64,000 nt of DNA from Capsicum annuum (taxonomy: Eukaryota > Streptophyta > Magnoliopsida > Solanales > Solanaceae). The stretch covers positions 122,308,191 through 122,372,190 of the forward strand of contig NC_061116.1 of assembly GCF_002878395.1 (NCBI RefSeq), in the 5' to 3' direction. The notes beneath the pieces are model-generated. The model did no database searches and had not been told where the DNA came from. It saw nothing but the letters and a program-made list of their open reading frames with translations. Below are positions 1 to 12,239 of the stretch, in pieces. Positions within the stretch are counted from its first letter, which is position 1. Each line of letters opens with the position of its first letter. The translations under genes and the position numbers were made by a program.

Positions 1-362
1 GACATACCATGAATTATCATAAATTTCATTTCATGTTATCTTGTTATATTTTTGGAATTCATCCAACATTTAGGATGTTGTGTTGGTTTAGTTAGGTGAA
101 GGGATTGATCTCTGGTCCATATGGGATTTGAGATACCCGCCACAGCTAGCCCGTGGCTCAGGTAGTGACAATATCACTAGCTAGGGAACCCCTAACTACA
201 TTTTGAATTTCAAAACCCCAGGATAGAGCATTCGGGTTCCTCATGTCATCAATAGTCTCCATGTCTACAACCTAGTTGGTTGGATAACTCTATCCACCAC
301 AATAATAGTTGAGACGTGTATTTCTCATAAATAGAATGACAAGATAGGAAAAAGGAAATATG
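1..362. other. Left flank of element A, no gene seen
   Basis: AT-rich sequence outside the duplicated target site of element A. I see no coding region with family resemblance and no LTR end. The short open frames here and just inside A's LTR lack recognisable domains. Confidence 0.6.
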
Positions 363-367
363 GTGAT
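363..367. repeat. Target-site duplication GTGAT, left copy of A
   Basis: GTGAT lies directly before the left terminus TGATGTCG of element A and recurs exactly at 21049-21053 after its right terminus. A perfect 5-bp direct repeat is what Ty3/gypsy integrase leaves, and it fixes the outer limits of A. Confidence 0.85.
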
Positions 368-1935
368 TGATGTCGCCCAAAATACACCACCTATTAGAAG
401 TATAATGTGGTCGATTGCAAATATAATAACCATACAAGGTTGGGGTCGATCCCACAGGGAAAATATAAATAGTTGTTTGACTTGATGCAATTCACCATCA
501 GTACATAATAGTAAATGGGGGGATTTCAGTATCAATTGCAAGTAGTAACCGATTTTTGAGTGCTTTTGAGTTGTAAATAATATGAGATGAACACTAGGAT
601 TGTGTTCCCCCTGACTTCTCAACACCATAAATTTCTCGTGATCAACCCAACTATTCTATTGTTCTGCATGCAAAGTCTACAAGATAGGTATTATCGACCG
701 CCTTTTGGATAGAAAGATAAATTCCACCCTTTACCGGTTAAGTCACAAGGAATAGCCTTGTTTTTCCTTGCCGTGACCTCAGTTCACTATCACACTTTGG
801 GATCAAGTGATTAGATGAGATTGCGGGGACTAAAATATGGAGGTGAATCCCAAATCACTGTCCTAATATTCTTTTCCTAATCACAAACTCCCTTGTGGGG
901 ATGGATGCGAATACAAGTTATATCAAGATCCTGTAGATAATTGAGATTAATTATCATGAAAAAGATAAAGATACAAGCAAAAACCCTAGACAAATGCATA
1001 TCACACTTCCTCTACATAGCTAATCCACAGGGTTCCTACAAGCCTAGTCAATGAGATTAGCTGCTCATGTCTGTTCCAGAAACCATGGATATCAATGGAG
1101 AACACATATATTTAATTGCACATGAATAAGATGAATAAAATCCAAAGTCATTAAATGAATAAAACACCAAAATCTCTAGAGTAATTGTAAAGAGTATTGT
1201 AACATTTCTTAAAAAAATGTAAAAAAATGTAACCTAATAAAAGATAAACCCTAAGGTTTTTATAGTATCTCAAAATAAAATCAAAATCCTAATAAAAATA
1301 GGAAATCTAAAGTTATTTCAGCAATCGGTACGACTTGGCCTTTATTCGTATCGACATCATACGATTCGTGCCCTGCCTTCTTGTATCTATTCCAGTATCT
1401 GTCCTCCCAAGTATTCAACTTTTTGTTCAGCATATGACTTCCTCTTACGAGTCGTACCTGAGTGTAAGAATTATGTCCTTCACTTATATCCACCTGGGAC
1501 TTTTGTCTTTCCAAGCTTTGAACATTGGTTTATGTATGATTTGACTATATGAGTCAAAATTAAAATTCCGACTCATATTCTTTTGGGAATTTTCTCATGG
1601 TTGTAGTTCTGGACAATATTAGGCTCACGACTGCTATTTTACGATTCGTATCCTAGCTTAGAACTTGGATACTAAAGTGGTATCTTCTCCATACTTGGCT
1701 TTACAGATTTGTTCTTGGTCCTATTGTGCATACGATTCGTATTGGATGTTTACGATTCAAGAGCTGACTCATATCTTAATCACAATTTATCTTTTTAGGT
1801 CTTTTCTTTTCATTCCAACACCACTATAGGCCTATTTTACATGAAATATACACTAAAGCACGTCATACCTAACAAAATATCATAAGTTCACACCTAAAGT
1901 TGTGGTTTTAAGCATAAAAGGGTCGTGTTTCCATA
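368..1935 (-). repeat. 3' LTR of element A (main part)
   Basis: Pairs with the LTR at 19481-21048 along its whole length: both start TGATGTC(G/A)CCCAAAATAC on the plus strand, share the segment ending GTCGATCCCACAGGGAAA (with changes) and end in the TTTCCAT region. The last 13 bp of this LTR lie at 10710-10722, because element B was inserted there. The two LTRs differ by many substitutions and small indels, so the insertion is old. Near-palindromic words related to TACGATTCGTA cluster from about 1325 to 1760. Confidence 0.9.
1255..1264 (-). promoter_or_regulatory. TATA-like box in 3' LTR of A
   Basis: The minus strand reads TATAAAAACC, at the position matching TATAAATACC in the 5' LTR (20358-20367). 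A probable core promoter of the element; activity is inferred from position and conservation only. Confidence 0.5.
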
Positions 1936-4900
1936 TGTCATGAACCTAGAATACCCCCTAGACGTAACACAGTGCTTGGAGCCGCAAGTGATCCAAGGTA
2001 ACCCATGAACTAGCATACTATTGAGAAACTGATTTGATATGTAAAATAAAACTTAATTTGCTTAGAGGAAGCACAATCATGAAAAGTCTAATTAAAGGTA
2101 ATACTGATACAGTTTATATCATGATACAAGTGAAGATAAAAACTCAATTACATGATTGACTCTGATTGACATCTATGAAGCCTCTACTATACAAATTATA
2201 GATAGCTGGGACATACCTCCAGCTACCACTAATCTATACATATGGAAAATTAAAAATAAAGTACATGATCCACAACTATCTGGAGTTGTCGAAATAGGAG
2301 AACTCATCACTTACTGGTTGCGAGCTGCAATTGTCTGGCCTTGGTGTAACAGCTACATATGGAACCTACATTATGAAAGACGTATCCATAAACACATATA
2401 TGTGGTCAGTACATTGCAATGTACTGAGTATATGGACACATACCTATAAAACTGAGGATATAAGTTATTTGTTGAAATATACATTTGAAACATAACTATA
2501 CATGAAAAATATAAATCATAGAGAAGTTATCAATCATAAGCTAAAAACAATGTTGTAATATAGGAGGCGGTAGAAACATAAATGTTCTAAGCAACTCTCT
2601 TGTAAGGCTAAATATTCTATAAAAGTTGTACGGAGGATGACGTATAAATACTGGATCAAAAACTATGTGGTGGAAATTGAATTAACTCAAGGGTATGAAT
2701 TTACAAATATACTGAGCATGAATGAATAAACATACAAAGCCAACATAACATGTGTAAAATAGATCTGATTAATTGAATGCCTGATGTTTGTGTGACCGAA
2801 CAACCAAAATTTGAGAAAAGGGATAACTAGTATCGGCATGTTGAGTAGTGGATATATGAATACTAATCATGTAAAACTAAACTATACTTTGTCTGAATAA
2901 CTAAACTGAAACTTTGGGGTACTGTGCATATCAGATAACTGAGAAGGAATACATGAACAACTATAATATTTGAGAATGCAAGACCAAGAATAAGCATATT
3001 TCTAAAATAATTTGTAAACTGAAAGACTGAAATCTAATAATTGAATAACTGAGAATCTGTACACTTGGTCAAGTACACCTAAACTAAAACTATACTAAAT
3101 ACTGTATTGAGACTGTGGGAGCTATCATGCAACTGACATAAACCATGTGAGCTAGCATTGGGTCTAATATCTGACCAACGTTGAGGAAAGTTGTTTTATC
3201 CTTGCCATTAGAATAGAACCTAAACTGGCGTGATCACTAAACTAATGTCCCAAAGGACTAAAGAGTAACCCTCTACTGGTAGGTGTCTCATGAGATATAT
3301 GTCAACCCTCAAATGTCAGGTGAGCCCCCATCCTTGGGTTCACTGGGTGCTAAATCCTATGCCAAACTGAAAGACCTTGAAATACTAATTGGTGCATGCA
3401 TTGATAACTGATAATTTATAAGCTTAGGCCATGGTATTCTAAAAATAATACTGCATATAGATTCTGAAGTAATTACAAACATATAAACTGTTAGTTCTCA
3501 ACATGATCATAGTGTTATGAATATGACATTAAAACTATGGTTTGATTGACATGTTACTTGAAAAATGGAAATTATGTAAAACACATAGGTTTTGGGTGTT
3601 CATAACTCACCAACATTGAATGATCATTAAAACTTGACATTTAAACTCAAAACTATAGTATTGAATCATGGTTTAACTCAAAACATAGGTATTTCATCAA
3701 ACATGGGGAAAACATGAACGTAAAACATGGAAATGTTACTAAAAATCATGAGCTTAGGATCTAGTATGGAATTCACTTGAATAAAGCATGAGAAACTTAA
3801 ATTAATAGCATAAGGAATTCAAAATCTTGCATGTGATAAGACATGGGTGGAATTGAATTAAAATCACCATGAAAACATGAAATTCAATCTTTCTTGATCA
3901 TATAAAATATCATAATGACAGAAAATTCACTCTTTAATTGATAGAAAATTGTTTTTGGGCTCCATGGGTGAAACGGACCCATGAATGAATACCCCACTAA
4001 CATTAAGCCTTTAACTTGAGAGGAAATCATAATTATTGATGCTTTCTTAAAGGTTATTGAACTTGGGAGACTTGTATTCTTGATTCCTTAGGGAAAAGGA
4101 ATTGAATTTGTTCTTGGGGAAAGGAGAGGGGTTTTTGGAGAGAAAAATTAGAGGAAAAGGGAAAATAATGACCTAAAAGATGCCCCAAGTCATGTTATGG
4201 ACGATTGGGCAGAGGGGGGAAAAGCCCTAATTTCCCCTTAATTATTTAAATTAAAAAACTGGATTCAACTATGTCACCACGATGCGGTCTTATCGTGGTA
4301 GCTTACTGGTTCTGACAAAAATGATCATAAATTTTCACTTGGGTATTAGATTAAGGAGAATTACTATTGTTGGAAAGATAATTAAATTATATACAATTTG
4401 GTTGGTATTGAGCTGAATAATTTCATATATATAAAATGTTATACATGTTCAAAGTTGACCCTTGAAGAATCAAATACCAAAATTTGGTCGAATCAAAGGC
4501 TCTTAGCTCAACTTTGTTTTAAATGATTCCTATGAACATTTTTCACCTTATTAGCACTTAATACACTAGGATAAAGACTATGACACATGTATTAAATTAT
4601 AAATCAAGAACTGGACACAATACCTTCACCGCAACGCAGTCAACATGTGATCGTGAGTAATGTTGCATCACAGGCCTAGTGTGGTGTCCCACTAGTTATG
4701 TGATCCAAATATGTCCCAAACCTTGTCTGAAAAATCTAAAACTTCATCGAGACACAATTCTTACATCCCTAAACATGAACTAACTCAAAAACTAACATCT
4801 CGGGGTCGGGAAGACCAAAGTAGAAATCTTCAAAGTTTAGGGGTCGTTAAAATGGCTAAGTCCACTACACTTACTGAAAATTTGAAACCTTAGGCCCCTT

Positions 4901-4947
4901 AAGCATGGAACTAAGAGATGGAGCCATGATTAGTATGGGGTATTACA
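1936..4947 (-). repeat. 3' LTR of element B
   Basis: About 3,012 bp, homologous end to end with 7642-10709. The plus-strand left end TGTCATGAAC matches TGTCACAACG of the partner and the right end is GGGTATTACA. It contains a perfect palindrome at 2406-2427 and short words such as CGATGCGGTC and TATCGTGG near 4280-4310 and 4625-4690. The open frame at 2156-2449 falls inside this LTR and is not a gene. Confidence 0.85.
2406..2427. repeat. 22-bp perfect palindrome in LTR of B
   Basis: A 22-bp exact inverted repeat with half-site TCAGTACATTG. Related imperfect forms occur in the other LTR of B (8118-8139) and in the LTRs of C (39399-39421), F (27195-27215, 34471-34491) and F' (about 60400-60421). 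It could form a hairpin or bind a dimeric protein; neither is shown. Confidence 0.8.
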
Positions 4948-4966
4948 ATATCTCCCCCATGGGAAT
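4948..4966 (-). other. Polypurine tract of element B
   Basis: The minus strand reads ATTCCCATGGGGGAGATAT directly before the LTR start TGTAATACCC. It would prime plus-strand DNA synthesis. The context TTCGAGGATGAA just upstream is the usual chromovirus sequence before this tract and also occurs in F at 32728-32740. Confidence 0.8.
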
Positions 4967-7619
4967 ATTCATCCTCGAATGAGATTGGTTAGACTGAGTG
5001 TACTGTACTAAGGTAACTGAGATCATATGTTGAACATGAAGACTTGGAACATAAGTCCATAACTAATTCTTAGCATAATACATGAACTAAACTACTTTTG
5101 TGAATACATGCAATGACATGAGAATGGTTATAAGGCGAAGATAGAAACGAGAGAGTCAACTTATGAGTAACTGTTAGAGTCAACTTATGAGTAACTGTTA
5201 CCTAAGGGTGGATCTGATTTTGTGAAGAAAAGTTGAGAGGTTTAGAACATGAAAACTTGAGATATTAAAACATCTCCCCTTGGGGATCATTCTTCCTCCG
5301 AATGATACTGGCTTTGCTGAAATACTAAGAAAAAACTGAGATAATTCTTAGAACGTTTATGAGATGAATCAGGACTGAATATCTAAATCTGAAACATGAT
5401 GCATGAACTGAACTGAATTCACAATTTACATGGATGCGAAAAAATTATCTCTTTAAATCACCATAATCATGAAACTTCAGATTGTAAGACTAGATGGGTA
5501 AATGGAAAATCATAGGAACTTGTCTATCTGATGCTAAATTGAATTGCTAGTTATACAGACTAAATAAAGTAAAATCCTACACTCAACTAGAGTATTTCTT
5601 CAACGCTCTTTCTAAAAAGTTCTAATAACATTAGAGGGAAATGGATCTTGGGTATGATTTGAGTAGGATATCTCAGTAAGGAATTTTAATATGGCTATCA
5701 CTCTGTAACATGGAATATAGGCCTATTAAATATAAGATATGATAGACTCACTAGGCCTTAGTCAATGCATTTACTAACTTTTAAACTTAGCCACACTTCT
5801 TAAGCACTTCATCAACTATGGATTACCTCTCAAATACTAGGCTCATTTAATTCCACATATAATTCTTACATGGGAATTGATAACTACATTACTCAAGTTT
5901 GAACTGAACTAAATTTTCTCACTATGATCAAGCCTAACTCGAAATCATAAGGTACAAAAAATGATACCATAACACTAGTCTGAACCATGAATTTAATACC
6001 CCATGCATTTTCATAACATTCATCTCATGAATAGTTCTTAGTACCACTTCAACAACTACATTTAACCTCTTATTAGTAATTCACTAATGTGCAATGCATT
6101 CATTAACTTATGCCCTAACATGACATTTAGTCCTATCTTCATAACCACATATGAACTTCTGAAAAAATGGCCAAAAAAGTATGAATTTATTAAACTGATC
6201 ATTAAGAGTGCACCATGAGTTATGGGAACTGAGCATACTGTAAAGCATAAGTACATGAGTTATGAGTGTCATGATCAAATTTAAGAGTTCATAAATTCCT
6301 AGAACTTGATTCGTACTGCTGACTGAACTGGAACTCTTTGTACTAGGAGCTGGAAGTATACATGATTCCATAGAAAGTGCATGAATATCAATTATGATAA
6401 TTGAACTGACATGTAAGGCATGAGAATATATCATGAGGATTGAAGTACAAAAATTTTAACTAAGATTAGAATTTGTTAGACATATTTCTCCCTGACTGAT
6501 GTTCTGCAACATGCTGGCATCATTACTAGAATCTGAGAGCGTAACTTAGTTACTTGTTCTATCATCTCCCCCATATCTTTAAACCAGCATTCTAAGTCTA
6601 TGCACCCCTTTAAAATCTCTAAACTTAACTGCAATCACTTTACTCTAGAGTCTGAGTTATACCAATACGCATAAATAATAAACTCAACTTAAAATATTAC
6701 ACCTAAAAGCGTAAGAGATACTGCTAGTATTTCCTTCTGGGATACAACTCTTAACTTGCTCTGCCTCCAATAGTCATCATATAATATCTTGGACACTTAA
6801 TAACTTATAATCTTCATGAGTATCACCATACATTGAGTCACACCATCTCGAGCTTGAACTCTTCTTCTTATTAGCTCAATCATCAACGATTTAAACTTAG
6901 ATTCTAACACTTAACATTGATATCCCTAAACCTTCAATGAACTATATAAACTTACTTCATAGCCTACTAATATTACATCTAAATTATGAGAATTATGATT
7001 ACACAAACATACCCAACATCAACAACATATAATTTTGAATCAATAAACTTAAATTCTTGCATACACTATTTCAAGACTATTGTTTCACCTTTCATACAAC
7101 TTGTCCCATGAATACATCATTTGCTAAATCTAGATAAATACTATTCCTACTTTACTACTGTTAAACTTTTTGGTTCATTTCAAAATCTAGATCATATTCT
7201 ATCATAGGATTCTGAGAAGGGATTTGAGGCACATCTGACTTTGGCTTAGTGCACGATATTCATGAACAAAAATAAACACTTTGTAAGTTTAGAACATAAG
7301 GGCACTGATGGGATACTTTTGAGATTACGTGCAATCCAATAACTGTCTGTGGGGACTATTTGAGAAAACTCTATCTATAAGGATTTAAACTTGGCTATTT
7401 AAGTTGCCTCAAGAATAAGGCAAAGTTGGCATGAATAAATTGACATCAGAACCTGCATAAGCTCTGTAGAGAACACTTCTACTGCATGATTTGAGACATG
7501 AAATAAGGGAAACATTTCTTAAATGCCCTGTAGCCTCTTGAAGAAAAGTACAGACGTATTTGTCTCATTCCATAAGACTCTTCTATATATAGCTTTATAG
7601 ACACCTTAGGACACTTTAA
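4967..7619 (-). other. Non-coding interior of element B
   Basis: About 2.65 kb between polypurine tract and primer site. No retroviral motif (zinc knuckle, DD of RT, integrase) is visible in either strand; the frames at 6062-6256 and 6108-6434 show no domain. A second polypurine-like module lies near 5270-5310 and a perfect 24-bp tandem duplication at 5152-5199. A segment near 5200-5215 (GTTACCTAAGGGTGGATCTG) matches one near 41320 in element C. Confidence 0.7.
5152..5199. repeat. Perfect 24-bp tandem duplication
   Basis: Two identical head-to-tail units starting AGAGTCAACTTATGAG inside B. Absence of differences in otherwise decayed sequence suggests a recent slippage event. Confidence 0.9.
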
Positions 7620-7641
7620 CTTTATGCTCTAATACTAAGTT
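7620..7641 (-). other. Primer-binding site of element B
   Basis: On the minus strand the 5' LTR is followed by AACTTAGTATTAGAGCATAA, a diverged form of the initiator-Met tRNA complement TGGTATCAGAGC. The following roughly 150 bases resemble the leader of element F (27714-27880). Confidence 0.7.
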
Positions 7642-10600
7642 TGTCACAACGAAAGACTACCCCCTAGTCGTAACACGGTGCTTGGAACCACAAGTGATCC
7701 CAAGCTAACACATGATCTGGCATACTATTGTGCAACTGATTTAATATGTAAAGCAAAACATAATTTGATGAGTGGAACAATAATTATGTAAAGTCTGATT
7801 AAAGGTAATACTAATATAGTTTACATCATGATACAATTAAAGAAAGAAACTCAAATTGAACGACTGGCTGACTCTGACTGAAATCTATGAAGCCTCTAAT
7901 ATACTAACTATAGATAGTGGGACATACCTCCAAGTACCACTTATCAATACATATGGAAAATAAAAAATATGGTACATAATCCATAACTGTCTAGAGTTCT
8001 CAAAATAGGAGAACACATTACCTGCTAGCTAAAAGCTGCAAACTGTCTAACCCTGGCATAAGATCTGCATATGGTACCTACACTAAAAAGGATGTAGACA
8101 CAAACACATATATTTGGTCAGTACATTTGAATGTACTGAGTATATGGAGACATGCACAAAATCATGGAAATAGTTCAAACATGTTATAAAACTGAGGATA
8201 TAATTTATTTGCTGAAATATACTTTTGAAACATAGCTTTATGTAAAAACCATAATCATAGAGAATTTATAAATCATGAGTTGAAAACAATCCTGTAAGCT
8301 TGGAGGCAGTAGAAATATGAATTCTGTAAGAAATTCTCTCGTAAGGCTGAATGTAATGTAAAAGTTGTACTAAGGATGATGTATGAATACTGGGTCTAAA
8401 AATATTATGGAAACTGACTTGACTCAAAGGTCTGAAAATACAAATATACTAAGCATGAATGAATAAACTTACAAAACCAACATAACATGTTCTAAGTAGA
8501 TCCGATTAACTAAATGATTGATGTTTGTGTAATCAAATAACTAAAGTCTGAGAAAAAGGATGACTAACACGGGTATGTTGAGTAGCGGATAAATGATTAC
8601 TGATCTTGTAAAACTTAACTGTAAGTCTAAATAGTTGTACTGAAATTATGGGGTACTGTGCATATAACATAAGGACTAACTGAACAACATGAGATAAATA
8701 ATAATGAATGCATGAAAAACTGTAATATTTTAGAATACAAGACCAAGCATAAACATATTTCTAAAATAATCTAAAAATTGATAGACTTAAATTTGATAAC
8801 TGAATAACTAAGAACAGTACACTTGGTCAAGAAAACTTGAACTAAAAATCCCCTGAATAATGTACTGAGACTGTGGGAGCTATCATGTAGCCGACAAAAA
8901 CTATGTGAGATATCATGGATTACAATGTCTAACCCATATTGAGGATGGTTATTCTATTCTTTCCATCAGAATAGACCCCGAACAGGCATGATCACTAAAA
9001 TGATGTCTCGAAGGACTAAAGGGTTACATTCTACTGATAGGTTCTCTCATGAGATATGTGTTAACCCTTAAATGGCAGGAAGACATCTCAAACTTGGTAG
9101 GAAGAAATCTCAAACCTATGCTAGCTAAGTAGTTTTGGAACTCAAAAATTGCTACTAAGGGTCACACGCTCTACTGGCAGTTAATCCCCCATCCCTGGAT
9201 TTTCTCGATGGTAAATCCTACACCAAACTAAAATACACTAAAATACTAACTTTTACATGCACTGATAACTAATAACTGATTAGCTCAGGTCATGGTATTC
9301 TAAAAATAATCGTGCATACAAATTCTAAGGTAATTACAAACATATAAACTGACAATTCTCAACATGATCACGGTGTTCATAATCCACCAACCCTGAATGA
9401 TCATCAAAACATGACATCAAAACTATAGTATAGAATCACGGTTCAACTCAAGACATAGGCATTTCATCAAACATGGGGAAAACATGTATTTAAAACATGG
9501 GAATGTTACTAAAAATCATGAGTTTAGGATCTATCATGGAATTCACTTGAATAAAGAATGGGAAACTTAAATTCATAGCATGAGGAATTCAAAATCTTGC
9601 ATGGGGGGAAGAATTGAATTAAAATCACCATGAAAACATGAAATTCAATCATTTTTGAACTTATAAAATATCATAATTATAGAAAATTCACTCTTTAATT
9701 GAAGGATAAGGGTTTTTGGGCTCCATGGGTGAAACGAACCCACAAATGAATTCCTCACATACCTTAAGCCTTTATCTTGAGAGAAAAACACAATTCTTGA
9801 TGCTTTCTTGAAGGTTCTTGAACTTGGGAAACTCGGATTGTTGATTCACATATGTAAAAGGAACTGCATTTGTTCTTGAGGAAAGGAGAGGGTTTTCTTG
9901 AGAGGAAAATTAGAAAAGGGCAAAGAATGACCTAAAAGATGGCCCAAGTTGTGTTTTGGATGAATTAGTTGAAGGGGAAAAGACCCAATTGCCACTCAAT
10001 TATATAAATCAAAATAACTAGATGCAACTACGTCACCATGATGCGGTCTTATCGTTGTAGCTTACTAGTTTTGATTAAAATTATCATAAATTTTTGCTTG
10101 GGTATCAGATTAAGGCGAAATTGGTATAGTTGGAAAGATAATTCAATTATCTAAAATTTGGTGGGTATTGAGCTGCAAAATTCCACACATATAAAAACTT
10201 AAACATGTTAAAAATTGACCCTTGTAGAATCGAATACCAAAATTTGGTCGAATAAAAGGTTCTTGGCCCAACTTTGTTCTAAGTGATTCCGATGAACATT
10301 TTTTGCATCATAAAAATGGCACACACTAGGATAAATATCATGAAACATGTACTCAATTATAAATCAAGAAGTGGAAAAAATACCTTCACTGTGATACGGT
10401 TAGCATACGATCGGGACTAATGCCGTGTAGCGGGCCTATTGTGGTGATCCACTGGTTTCGTGATCCAAACATGCCCCAAACCTTGTCCAAAAAATTTGAA
10501 ACTCCTCTGAGACACACTTCTTACATCCCTAAAATTGAATTAACGTAAAAACTAACATATCAGGGTTAGGAAGACCAAAATGAAAATCCTTGAAGTTTAG

Positions 10601-10709
10601 GGGTCTTGAAAATGGCTAAGTCCCTAACACTTAGTGAATTTCAAGCCTTATGCCCCATAAGAATGCAACTACGATCTGAATTGAGATAAGATTAGTACAG
10701 GGTATTACA
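7642..10709 (-). repeat. 5' LTR of element B
   Basis: About 3,068 bp, partner of 1936-4947. It has a segment near 9085-9140 with a partial local repeat (two similar stretches ending in TCTCAAAC) that the partner lacks. It carries the imperfect palindrome at 8118-8139 and ends GGGTATTACA at 10709, followed by the rest of A's LTR. Confidence 0.85.
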
Positions 10710-10722
10710 CCATGCAACATCA
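10710..10722 (-). repeat. Displaced first 13 bp of A's 3' LTR
   Basis: Reads CCATGCAACATCA on the plus strand, matching CCATGCCATATCA at the end of A's other LTR (21036-21048 region). It is separated from the rest of its LTR by the 8.8-kb element B. The first five bases also serve as the right target duplication of B. Confidence 0.75.
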
Positions 10723-10738
10723 ACACCCTCAACTTAGA
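10723..10738 (-). other. Polypurine tract of element A
   Basis: The minus strand reads TCTAAGTTGAGGGTGT directly followed by the LTR start TGATGTTGCATGG. This is the common Athila arrangement (AAGTTNGGGGGTG before TGATG). A near copy of the tract lies at about 11482-11505. Confidence 0.75.
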
Positions 10739-12235
10739 CTTTTGTATGTCCTCAGGTAAACAAAACCAAATACTACTTTATGGGACAAAGACAATGCCTA
10801 AACAGGAAGATCTCAAGCAACCCATGACAGAGATTTTGAATTCAACTTAAATCTTGTTTCTCCCCTTCTAATTTTAACTTTTAAAACCCAAACTGCGTAT
10901 AAAAATTAAGCATATGTGGAAAGATGAGGGAATCTAATGATGACATTACATTAGCAATAGACGCTTAGGCATAGACACAAATTAAATTTATTTAACTATC
11001 TAAGAACCTAGCAGTATAACCCAAATACACTCACGGTCAAAGTAATCCTATTCACTCTTTATTTAGATACACCACTCTATTCAAGTATAACGAATAACTC
11101 TCTCACTCATAAAGAATTATCATCGATGTGCACAGAATACTATATGCTTGCCCTTATAATCCTTTATAATGTTTTAAGTTAGTCACAGTAATCTCTCTAT
11201 AGGACTTTATTCATCTTGTAAAGCAGGCTTAGGGGATGGTATGATACATAAGGATATATGAAGTGACTAAGACTACTTGTCACTACACTAACTTTGGGGT
11301 CCACACTTGACCAATTTTTCAATTTATTTCCCTTCTTATTTCTCCTTTTTTTATAGGGTGGGTGTGGTTTTCTAGTCTTTCTCTTTTTTTCTTTTCTTTT
11401 TCTACCACACTCAACCTTACTTTATTTTCTATTATTTTACCCTTCTTCATACCCATTTTACATCACGCACCCTATGATAACCACCCTCAACTTAGGCAGT
11501 TTGCCTGAGTTGAAGTGCATAATGTCCAAGGAGGACCAGGGCCAAAGTAAGTTCATTGCAATACAACTGGGAAAGTGATAGGTGTAAAGAAAAATAGGCT
11601 ATAAGGATCAATGATTAGGATCAAAAGATACTAATTAACAAATGTAAGGTCAATTAGGCTAAAAATAGGCAAGTTATAGATCCAACTCATTGGGAACTTT
11701 GTATATCACATACACACTTGCACAGGGCTATATTGATAAGTACTAGTTATCTAACTATGAAACTGCTTTTTCCCTAGATATTCTATCCCTAATCTTAATG
11801 CCATTTCTATATTCTAAACCGTGTCAGACAAGTATACAAATCACTCAGTCAAACATAGAATTCAGAGGGGTTAATTTTTCTACACAATTTTTATTAAAAC
11901 ATAAAATTATGCATAACATCCAAAAGTCAAATCACCCTCATCAAAAACATTAAAATAGAATTTTCATTACAAATAAATTTTTTTTTTTCAAAATCCTCAA
12001 AAATCATAATTTAAAATAGTGTTTTTCCATAGGTGCACTGATTTACTCCCTATCTCAGCTGCTTGCATCCAACTTGCAAGTCATAACAAACTTTTAGGCT
12101 TAGTGACTTATTCTTTTTTGCTACACCTAAATTTTTTGGAATAACCCCTACCCCAACTAAAAATCATTGCATAGTCCCCAGTGCTACAAAAATTAAAGTA
12201 GAGTAAGGATAATGGTCATACCTAAATACCCAAGG
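10739..12235 (-). other. 3' untranslated interior of element A
   Basis: About 1.5 kb with no coding signal. It holds a second polypurine-like sequence (minus strand GCCTAAGTTGAGGGTGG, about 11482-11505) after a stretch resembling the first, and a pyrimidine-rich run at 11325-11450 that is purine-rich on the element's sense strand. Confidence 0.6.
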
Positions 12236-12239
12236 TGCT

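Larger units (their letters stand above)
1936..10709 (-). mobile_element. Gene-less long-LTR element B (LARD-like, Tekay-derived)
   Basis: Two 3.0-kb LTRs (1936-4947 and 7642-10709) flank 2.7 kb with no recognisable gag or pol. On the minus strand the LTR starts TGTAATACCC; the primer site TTAGTATTAGAGC follows the 5' LTR and a polypurine tract precedes the 3' LTR. The leader after the primer site resembles the leader of Tekay element F, pointing to a chromovirus parent that lost its genes. Flanks CCATA (1931-1935) and CCATG (10710-10714) look like a target duplication with one change. Being gene-less it would depend on proteins from related elements; that role is inferred from other LARDs. 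Confidence 0.82.

Noticed and set aside
290..628. 112-codon minus-strand frame at the left edge
   Set aside because: Overlaps the A LTR terminus; a similar but broken frame exists at 19394-19579 because both are LTR sequence.
1325..1770. Repeated short words suggesting a CRISPR-like array
   Set aside because: Units are degenerate, unevenly spaced, palindromic on a small scale, and lie in a plant LTR.
1941..1945. A's 3' LTR ending at 1940 with B starting at TGAAC
   Set aside because: That reading gives no matching target duplication and no polypurine tract; ending B's LTR at TGTCA (1936) gives CCATA/CCATG and restores A's terminus at 10722.
2156..2449. 97-codon open frame
   Set aside because: Falls within B's 3' LTR and is not preserved in the partner LTR at about 7860-8150.
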